Below are positions 1-5,311 of a stretch of DNA of 6,872 bases, one piece after another; position 1 is the stretch's first letter; every line of letters begins with the position of its first letter. This DNA comes from Candidatus Segetimicrobium genomatis. GTDB lineage: Bacteria; Sysuimicrobiota; Sysuimicrobiia; Sysuimicrobiales; Segetimicrobiaceae. The notes beneath the pieces are model-generated. The model was not told where the DNA came from and made no database searches. It saw only the letters and a list, made by a program, of their open reading frames with translations. The stretch is from assembly GCA_005883865.1 (NCBI GenBank), contig VBAO01000102.1, positions 1 through 6,872 of the forward strand, given 5' to 3'. The position numbers and the translations under genes were made by a program.

Positions 1-1
1 C

Positions 2-1027
2 CTCGAGGAAGGCCGGCGCATCCTGCGCGAGCAGGTCAAACCCGAGCTCCACCAGTCGATCGTCGAGGTCGGCACCACGGTCTGCCGGACGCCGGCGGAG
101 GCGCGGGCGGACCTCGTGCGGCTCCGCCGCGAAATCTGCGGGCTGGCCCGCAGGAACGGCCTGGCCATCGCCGCCGCGGGGACGCACCCGTTCTCGTCGT
201 GGATGGACCAGGAGACGACCCCCCAGGATCGGTACGCCGGCGTGAAGGAGGACATGCAGGAGCTGGCCCAGCGGCTCCTGATCTTCGGCACCCACGTCCA
301 CATCGGGATCGAGGACCGGGAGTTCCTGATCGACGCCATGAACGTCGCCCGGTATCTCCTGCCGCACGTGCTCTGTCTGTCGACGAGTTCTCCGTTCTGG
401 ATGGGCCGCGTGACGGGGTTGAAATCCTACCGCAGCATCGTCTTCCGCAACTTCCCCCGCACCGGCGTGCCGCGCGTCTTTGATTCATGGGCGGACTTCA
501 CCTACCTGGTGGACACCCTCGTGCGCTCGCGCTCCATCCCCGATGGGACCAAGATCTGGTGGGACGTCCGGCCCAACTGGCAGTATCCCACCCTCGAGTT
601 CCGCATCTGCGACGTGTGCACGCGGGTGGATGAGGCCATTTGCGTCGCGGCGCTCTTCCAGGCCATCGTGGCGAAGCTGTGGAAGCTGCGCCGCGACAAC
701 ATGACCTTCCGCGTCTATCCCCACGACCTCATCGAGGAGAACAAGTGGCGGGCGGTGCGCTACGGCCTCGACGGCAACCTCATCGACTTCGGCAAGCAGG
801 AGGAGCTGCCGGCGCGGGATCTGATCCGGGAGCTCATCGACTGGTTCATCGACGACGTGCTGGACGAGTTGGGCAGCCGCGCCGACGTCACGTACGCCCA
901 CCGCATCCTGGAGGAGGGCAGCAGCGCCGACCGTCAGCTGGCGACCTTCAAGCGCACCGGGAGCTTCCAGGCCGTGGTGGATCAGCTGATCCGGGAGACG
1001 CAGGAGGGCCTGGATGGGGAAGCCTGA
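2..1027 (+). CDS. YbdK-type carboxylate-amine ligase (GCS2 family), 5' partial
   Basis: Soluble ATP-dependent ligase of the glutamate-cysteine ligase type 2 (GCS2/YbdK) family, which joins a carboxylate (typically glutamate) to an amine; the true substrate is not visible here. The frame is open from base 2 with no start, so the gene enters from the left. 341 residues are present, against about 370 for E. coli YbdK, so roughly 30 N-terminal residues, including the usual GVEEE-like segment, are missing. A GTG at 116 is internal, because the family-like residues KPELHQSIVEVGT lie upstream of it. Other family-typical stretches are AAAGTHPFSSW, LLIFGTHVHIGIEDREF, LCLSTSSPFWMGR, KSYRSIVFRNFPRTG, PTLEFRICDVCTRVDEA, ENKWRAVRYGLDG and the C-terminal LEEGSSADRQL. 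The stop is TGA at 1025-1027. The acyl-CoA synthetase follows 33 bp later on the same strand, probably in one transcript. Family assignment is firm. A gshA-like role in glutathione synthesis is only one possibility. Confidence 0.93.
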   Translation, partial: LEEGRRILREQVKPELHQSIVEVGTTVCRTPAEARADLVRLRREICGLARRNGLAIAAAGTHPFSSWMDQETTPQDRYAGVKEDMQELAQRLLIFGTHVHIGIEDREFLIDAMNVARYLLPHVLCLSTSSPFWMGRVTGLKSYRSIVFRNFPRTGVPRVFDSWADFTYLVDTLVRSRSIPDGTKIWWDVRPNWQYPTLEFRICDVCTRVDEAICVAALFQAIVAKLWKLRRDNMTFRVYPHDLIEENKWRAVRYGLDGNLIDFGKQEELPARDLIRELIDWFIDDVLDELGSRADVTYAHRILEEGSSADRQLATFKRTGSFQAVVDQLIRETQEGLDGEA

Positions 1028-1045
1028 CGGCCCGGACTTCACCCG

Positions 1046-1054
1046 GGGGGGTGA
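1046..1054 (+). promoter_or_regulatory. Ribosome binding site of the acyl-CoA synthetase gene
   Basis: GGGGGGTGA resembles the AGGAGGTGA core and ends 6 nt before the GTG at 1061. It favours that GTG over the in-frame ATG at 1070, which would be 15 nt away. It lies in the 33-bp gap after the ligase stop, so the second gene has its own translation signal. Confidence 0.55.
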
Positions 1055-1060
1055 CCCACA

Positions 1061-2637
1061 GTGACGACGATGCGCTATCCGCTCACGCTGCCGGCCATGC
1101 TGGAGCGGGCCGAGCGGTTCTTCCCGCACAAGGAGGTCGTGTCCAGGACCGCCTCGGGCATCTTCCGCTACACCTACCGGGCGTGCGCAAGGGAGACCGG
1201 ATTGCCACGCTGGGGTGGAACCAGCACCGGCACCTCGAGGCCTACTTCGCCATCCCGTCGATCGGCGCGGTCCTGCACACGTGCAACCTCCGCCTGCCCC
1301 CCGCGCATCTCGCGCACATCATCAACCATGCGGAGGACCGGATCGTCCTCGTGGACGCGGACCTCGTCCCCCTGGTCGAGTCGGTCGCGCCCGAGCTCCG
1401 GACGGTCGAGCGCTACGTCGTGATGAGCGACGGCCGGGAGGTCCCGCCGACGACGCTGCCTCACGCGGCGTCCTACGAGGCGCTGGTGGGGGCGGCCGAG
1501 CCACTGCGGCGGTGGCCGGAGCTGGACGAGTGGGATCCGGCCGGGATGTGCTTCTCCTCGGCCACCACGGGGCTCCCGAAGGGCGTGACCTACACCCACC
1601 GGGCGATGTGGCTGCACAGCCTGGTCTGGGGCCTTGCCGACACCGTCGGCGTCTCGGAGCGGGACACGACCCTCATCGTCGTGCCGATGTTCCATGCCAA
1701 CGCGTGGGGCACGCCCTTCACCGGCGTCTGGATGGGCTCCACGCTGGTGCTCCCCGGCCCGCGTCCCGACGCGAAGGTGTTCTGCGAGCTGATCCAGGAT
1801 GAACGTGTCACGCTCGCGGCCGGGGTCCCGACGGTGTGGATGGCCGTCCTCGCGCTCCTCGAGACCGCCTCCTACGACCTGTCGAGCCTCGACCGGATCG
1901 TGTGCGGGGGCTCCGCCCCGCCCCGCGCGCTCATCGAGGCAGTCGAGAAGCGGCTGGGGGCCCGGTTCATCCACGCCTACGGCATGACCGAAGCGACCCC
2001 GCTCACCCACATCTGCGTGATGAAGAGCCACATGGCCGGCTGGCCCGAGGACCGCCGGTACGCGGTCAAGACCAGACAGGGGCTGCTCAATCCGGGGCTC
2101 GAGATGCGGGTCGTAGGCCGCGACGGCGCCGAGGTGCCCTGGGATGGCGCGACGATGGGGGAGGTGTGGCTCCGCGGCCCGTGGATCGCGAGCGAGTACT
2201 ACCGCGATCCCCGCAGCGCGGAGACGTTCAAGGACGGATGGTATCGCAGCGGGGACGTCGCCACGGTGGACGCCGACGGCTACATGGGGATCGTGGACCG
2301 GGTGAAGGACGTCATCAAGTCGGGCGGGGAGTGGATCTCCTCGGTCGGCCTGGAGAACACCATCATGGCCCACCCGGCCGTGGCGGAGGCCGCCGTGGTC
2401 GGCGTCGAGCATCCCAAGTGGCAGGAGCGGCCCCTCGCGTGCGTCGTCCCGAAGCCGGGCAAGGCGGTCACCAAGGACGAGATCCTGTCCCATCTCAGGG
2501 GAAAGTTCGCGGCCTGGTGGCTGCCCGACGACGTGGTCTTCATCGACGAGGTGCCCAAGACGAGCGTCGGAAAGTTCGACAAGAAAGTGCTGCGGGAGCG
2601 GTTCGCGGCCCACCTGCTCAAGCAGGCCGTGCCGTGA
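1061..2637 (+). pseudogene. AMP-forming acyl-CoA synthetase, frameshifted near 1180
   Basis: Member of the ANL (acyl-adenylate-forming) superfamily, most like medium/long-chain fatty acid-CoA ligases. These activate a fatty acid with ATP and then form the CoA thioester. The N-terminus runs from GTG 1061 (MTTMRYPLTLPAMLERAERF) to about 1180 in frame 2. The protein resumes at 1180-1183 in frame 1 (GVRKGDRIATLGWNQHRHLEAYF) and continues to the TGA at 2635-2637. The two parts give about 525 residues. Relatives have about 17 residues more between the YTYR and GVRKGD segments, so bases of a non-triplet number seem to be lost. Motifs: P-loop SSATTGLPKG at 1555-1584, with Ala where Gly is nearly invariant; VPMFHANAWG near 1681; HAYGMTE at 1972-1992; YRSGD and GIVDRVKD near 2242-2310; and the A10 motif PKTSVGK, with its lysine at 2572-2574. 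The downstream frame has no stop over 485 codons, so the lesion is recent or an artefact. The gene converges on leuD, 15 bp away. The family is certain; functionality is doubtful. Confidence 0.88.
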
Positions 2638-2652
2638 TCGGGCCCGGCTGAC

Positions 2653-3261
2653 CTACAAGGTCACCCGCGGCAGCCAGGCCGGGCGGCCGGCCTCGAACCG
2701 GGCGATCTCGGCCTCGTGCTGGAGGGTGAGGCCGATCGCGTCCAGCCCGTTGAGCAGGCAGTGCTTCTTGAACGCGTCGATCTCGAACCGGTCGCGGTGT
2801 CCGAACCCATCCGTCACCGTCTGGGCCTCGAGGTCCACGGTCAGCTGGTACCCTTCCCGACCGGCCGCCTGCATGATCTCCCGGACCCGCGCGTCCGGCA
2901 GGACGACGGTGAGCAGCCCGATCTGGGCCGCGTTGTTGGCGAAGATGTCGGCGAACGACGGGGCGACGATGACCTGGAACCCGTATTCCTGGAGCGCCCA
3001 GACCGCGTGCTCGCGGGAGGAACCGCACCCGAAGTTGCGGCCGGCGACCAGGATGGACCCCCCGCGGTATTGCGGCCGGTTGAGGACGAACTCCGGATCG
3101 GGCGCGCCGTCGGGGAGGTAGCGCTTGCTGTAGAAGAGCAACTCCCCGTACCCCGTGCGATCGACCCGCTTGAGGTAGCGCGCGGGGACGATGAGGTCGG
3201 TATCGACGTCCGGCCGGTCGAACGGGACGACGACGCCGGTGTGCGTCCTGAACGGCTCCAT
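2653..3261 (-). CDS. leuD: 3-isopropylmalate dehydratase small subunit LeuD
   Basis: Small (swivelling-domain) subunit of isopropylmalate isomerase, which works with LeuC in the cytoplasm to convert 2-isopropylmalate to 3-isopropylmalate in leucine synthesis. 202 residues, matching the bacterial form (E. coli about 201). Visible features are the N-terminal THTGVVVPFDRPDVDTDLIVPARYL (residues 6-30, E. coli-like), the signature GRNFGCGSSREHAVWAL (residues 74-90, whose SSRE serine and arginine correspond to substrate-binding residues in the aconitase superfamily), and PSFADIFANNAAQIGLL (101-117). The ATG at 3259-3261 is preceded 7 nt upstream by GGGGGGTG (3269-3276), made from the last codons of leuC. 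Only 4 bp separate the leuC stop from this start, so the two are co-transcribed and probably translationally coupled, as expected for an obligate heterodimer. The stop is TAG at 2653-2655. No intrinsic terminator is visible after it. Confidence 0.97.
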   Translation of the reverse strand: MEPFRTHTGVVVPFDRPDVDTDLIVPARYLKRVDRTGYGELLFYSKRYLPDGAPDPEFVLNRPQYRGGSILVAGRNFGCGSSREHAVWALQEYGFQVIVAPSFADIFANNAAQIGLLTVVLPDARVREIMQAAGREGYQLTVDLEAQTVTDGFGHRDRFEIDAFKKHCLLNGLDAIGLTLQHEAEIARFEAGRPAWLPRVTL

Positions 3262-3265
3262 CCCG

Positions 3266-4672
3266 CTACACCCCCCACTCCCGGATGTCGACGAAGTGCC
3301 CGGCGATGGCCGCCGCGGCCGCCATCGGGGGGCTCACCAGGTGCGTCCGGCCGCCCGGACCCTGCCGGCCTTCGAAGTTGCGGTTCGAGGTCGACGCGCA
3401 GCGCTCTCCGGGTCCCAGCACGTCCGGGTTCATCCCCAGGCACATCGAGCACCCGGCCTCGCGCCACTCGAACCCGGCGCTCCGAAAGATGCGGTCCAGC
3501 CCCTCCCGCTCCGCCGCCGCCTTGACCTGCTGAGAACCGGGCACGACCATCGCCCGAACCTTGGGATGGACCCTCCGGCCGGTCACCACGCGAGCCGCCG
3601 TCCGGAGGTCCTCGAGCCTCGCGTTCGTGCAGGAGCCGATGAACACGCGATCAATGGGGATCTCCTGGATCGGAGTCCCCGGCCTGAGCGCCATGTACTG
3701 CAGCGCGCGCTCGACCGCGCCCCGCGCCTGCGGGTCGGCCTGGGCGCCGGGGTCCGGCACCCGTCCTGTGACCGGCTCCGACATCGACGGGTTGGTGCCC
3801 CAGGTCACATACGGCTCGAGGGTCCCGGCGTCCAGCGTGACGCGCGTGTCGTAGGCCGCGCCGGGGTCGGTCGGCAGGGTCTTCCAGTAGGCGACCGCCT
3901 CGTCCCACGCCCTGCCCTTGGGGGCGTACGGGCGGCCCTTGACGTACGCGATCGTCGTGTCGTCCGGGGCGATCAGCCCGGCCCGCGCCCCGCCCTCGAT
4001 CGTCATGTTGCATACGGTGAGGCGGCCCTCCATGGAGAGCCCGCGGATCGTGGAGCCGGTGTACTCGATGATGTGGCCGATCCCGCCCCCCACGCCGTAC
4101 CGCCGGATCACGCCGAGGATCAGGTCCTTGGGGGTCGTGCCGAGCGGGAGGTCGCCGTCGACCCGAACCTCCATCGTCTTCGGCCGCGGCTGCGGCAGGA
4201 TCTGGCTCGCGAGCACGTGCTCCACCTCGGTGGTCCCGATCCCGAACGCCAGCGCGCCGAGCGCGCCGTGGGTCGCCGTGTGGCTGTCCCCGCACACGAT
4301 CAGCATCCCCGGCTGGGTGAGGCCGAGTTCCGGGCCGATGATGTGCACGATGCCCTGCCGCTGGCTCAGCATGCCCTCGAGCCGGATCCCGAACTCCTTG
4401 GCGTTCCGCTCCAGGGCATCGATCTGCAGCCGGCTCACCGGATCGGTCACCGGTTCGGACCGCGGCGTCGTCGGGACGTTGTGGTCCAGCGTTGCGAACG
4501 TGAGGTCCGGCCGGCGCACACGGCGGTGATGGAGCCGCAGGCCGTCGAACGCCTGCGGGGACGTCACCTCGTGCACCAGGTGCAGGTCCACGTAGAGCCG
4601 GTCGGGCTCGCCGGGCCGGCTCCGCACGACGTGGGCGTCCCAGATCTTGTCAACCAACGTCTTGGGGGTCAT
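3266..4672 (-). CDS. leuC: 3-isopropylmalate dehydratase large subunit LeuC
   Basis: Large, iron-sulfur subunit of isopropylmalate isomerase (leucine biosynthesis, aconitase superfamily). 468 residues, the length of the bacterial LeuC class (E. coli about 466). All landmarks are present: KTLVDKIWDAHVV at the N-terminus (residues 4-16), DHNVPT (63-68), CGDSHTATHGALGALAFGIG (127-146), FIGSCTNARLEDL around Cys348, and AGCSMCLGMNPD with Cys408 and Cys411. These three cysteines have the spacing of the [4Fe-4S] ligands, so the cluster site is intact. The ATG at 4670-4672 overlaps the TGA of the upstream ykuK-like gene in an ATGA tetranucleotide. AAGGGAG (4683-4689), inside that gene, sits about 10 nt upstream as a ribosome binding site. 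leuD follows after 4 bp. leuA and leuB are not in the window. Confidence 0.97.
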   Translation of the reverse strand: MTPKTLVDKIWDAHVVRSRPGEPDRLYVDLHLVHEVTSPQAFDGLRLHHRRVRRPDLTFATLDHNVPTTPRSEPVTDPVSRLQIDALERNAKEFGIRLEGMLSQRQGIVHIIGPELGLTQPGMLIVCGDSHTATHGALGALAFGIGTTEVEHVLASQILPQPRPKTMEVRVDGDLPLGTTPKDLILGVIRRYGVGGGIGHIIEYTGSTIRGLSMEGRLTVCNMTIEGGARAGLIAPDDTTIAYVKGRPYAPKGRAWDEAVAYWKTLPTDPGAAYDTRVTLDAGTLEPYVTWGTNPSMSEPVTGRVPDPGAQADPQARGAVERALQYMALRPGTPIQEIPIDRVFIGSCTNARLEDLRTAARVVTGRRVHPKVRAMVVPGSQQVKAAAEREGLDRIFRSAGFEWREAGCSMCLGMNPDVLGPGERCASTSNRNFEGRQGPGGRTHLVSPPMAAAAAIAGHFVDIREWGV

Positions 4673-5214
4673 GCCCTCCCCGCTCCCTTCGAACCCACGG
4701 AATCGCCCTTGCCGGTTCCCCTGGCACGCTCGGCGACGCGGAGCTTGCCCGTTTCCCGGTCGGCCACCTTGCTCGCGCCGTAGGCATCGGGCTTGGTGAT
4801 CGCCGCGAAGCCGCTCCCCTGGACCATCCCGACGACCTCGCGGATGATGCGCTTCGTCTCCCCGCGGTCGCCGACATCGAGGTGGATCTCGACCGGCAGT
4901 TCGCGATAGCCGTTCTTGACCAGCTGCGCGCTGACCAGGCTCGCCGTCTCCAGGCTGAGCGAGGTCTCGAAGAGGATGCGGTGACGGAGGCTCTCGATCT
5001 TTCGGTTCCTGAACTTGTGGTAGAAGTATCGCCCGCCGTGGCCGACCCGGTGGATGATGATCGCGGTGACGAAGCAGGTGTCGTCGCCCAGGAGCGAGTC
5101 CGTGCCGATGATCAGGTTGTACCGCTCCGCGGGCTGCTCCTGCATGTAGGCGACGAGCTGCCGGAACATCCGCTCAAAGGTAAGCCTGCCGTGTGTTGGG
5201 CTGACAAAGTCCAT
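4669..5214 (-). CDS. ykuK: YkuK-family (DUF458) RNase H-like protein
   Basis: Matches the YkuK/DUF458 family, predicted to have a ribonuclease H-like fold; its substrate and biological role are unknown. From the ATG at 5212-5214 it has 181 residues (B. subtilis YkuK is about 170). Family-type segments, numbered from that Met, are DFVSPTHGRLTFE (2-14), IIGTDS (35-40), FETSLSLE (82-89), VEIHLDVGDRGETK (108-121), and KPDAYGASKVADRET (141-155). Asp39, Glu83, Asp113 and Asp152 are candidate metal-binding acidic residues by analogy with RNase H folds; this is inference. An in-frame TTG at 5229 would add five residues, but it falls on the last base-triplet of a probable -10 box, so the ATG is preferred. 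The last ~25 residues form a basic, Gly/Arg/Lys-rich tail without a recognisable motif. The stop overlaps the leuC start (ATGA), so the gene is the first member of a ykuK-leuC-leuD unit. The family call is good; the gene symbol follows B. subtilis. Confidence 0.85.
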   Translation of the reverse strand: MDFVSPTHGRLTFERMFRQLVAYMQEQPAERYNLIIGTDSLLGDDTCFVTAIIIHRVGHGGRYFYHKFRNRKIESLRHRILFETSLSLETASLVSAQLVKNGYRELPVEIHLDVGDRGETKRIIREVVGMVQGSGFAAITKPDAYGASKVADRETGKLRVAERARGTGKGDSVGSKGAGRA

Positions 5215-5228
5215 AGGCGCCTTGCACA

Positions 5229-5258
5229 AGTATACCGAAATCCGGGGCCTTGCGGCAA
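5229..5258 (-). promoter_or_regulatory. Putative sigma-70-type promoter for ykuK-leuC-leuD
   Basis: Read on the - strand, TTGCCG (5258-5253, four of six matches to TTGACA) is followed after 18 nt by TATACT (5234-5229, five of six matches to TATAAT). Initiation about 7 nt downstream, near 5222, would leave a leader of only 8 or so nt before the ATG at 5214. This is the most AT-rich spot in the intergenic region and stands out in such GC-rich DNA. It is predicted from sequence only, and the consensus is E. coli/Bacillus-like. Confidence 0.42.
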
Positions 5259-5266
5259 GGCGTCCC
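5244..5266. other. GC-rich hairpin between the M3 peptidase and ykuK
   Basis: The arms GCCTTG (5247-5252) and CAAGGC (5256-5261) enclose a 3-nt loop. Three more G-C pairs (5244-5246 with 5264-5266) are possible across a 2-nt bulge. It lies about 45 bp after the peptidase stop on the - strand and could end or stabilise that transcript. The following - strand bases hold only a short TTT run, so it is not a classic intrinsic terminator. It overlaps the -35 element of the putative ykuK promoter. Confidence 0.35.
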
Positions 5267-5311
5267 GCATCGGACCCGCATCAACGCGGCGATGCGATGG
5301 CTCCCGCCGGC

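Noticed and set aside
1031..1047. Small inverted repeat (CCCGG/CCGGG, 7-nt loop) before the acyl-CoA synthetase, as a regulator of its ribosome site
   Set aside because: Five G-C pairs with a loop arise easily in this composition, and there is no alternative structure or conserved sequence to suggest an RNA switch.
640..1179. Upstream extension of the acyl-CoA synthetase frame back to 640
   Set aside because: This part overlaps the carboxylate-amine ligase in another frame and reads as Gly/Arg/His-rich noise. The true N-terminus is in frame 2 from 1061.
1174..2613. - strand open frame (479 codons) opposite the acyl-CoA synthetase
   Set aside because: It mirrors the conserved + strand frame and shows no family motif. 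The absence of stops is explained by GC content.
2676..2693. Perfect 7-bp GC hairpin (AGGCCGG/CCGGCCT) about 40 bp after the acyl-CoA synthetase stop, as a terminator
   Set aside because: There is no T-run on either side, and it lies inside the leuD coding sequence. Chance GC palindromes are frequent in such DNA.
3191..4783. Long + strand open frame (530 codons) opposite leuC and leuD
   Set aside because: It is antisense to two clearly conserved genes, its translation is His/Arg/Pro-rich with no known motif, and such frames are common opposite GC-rich coding DNA.
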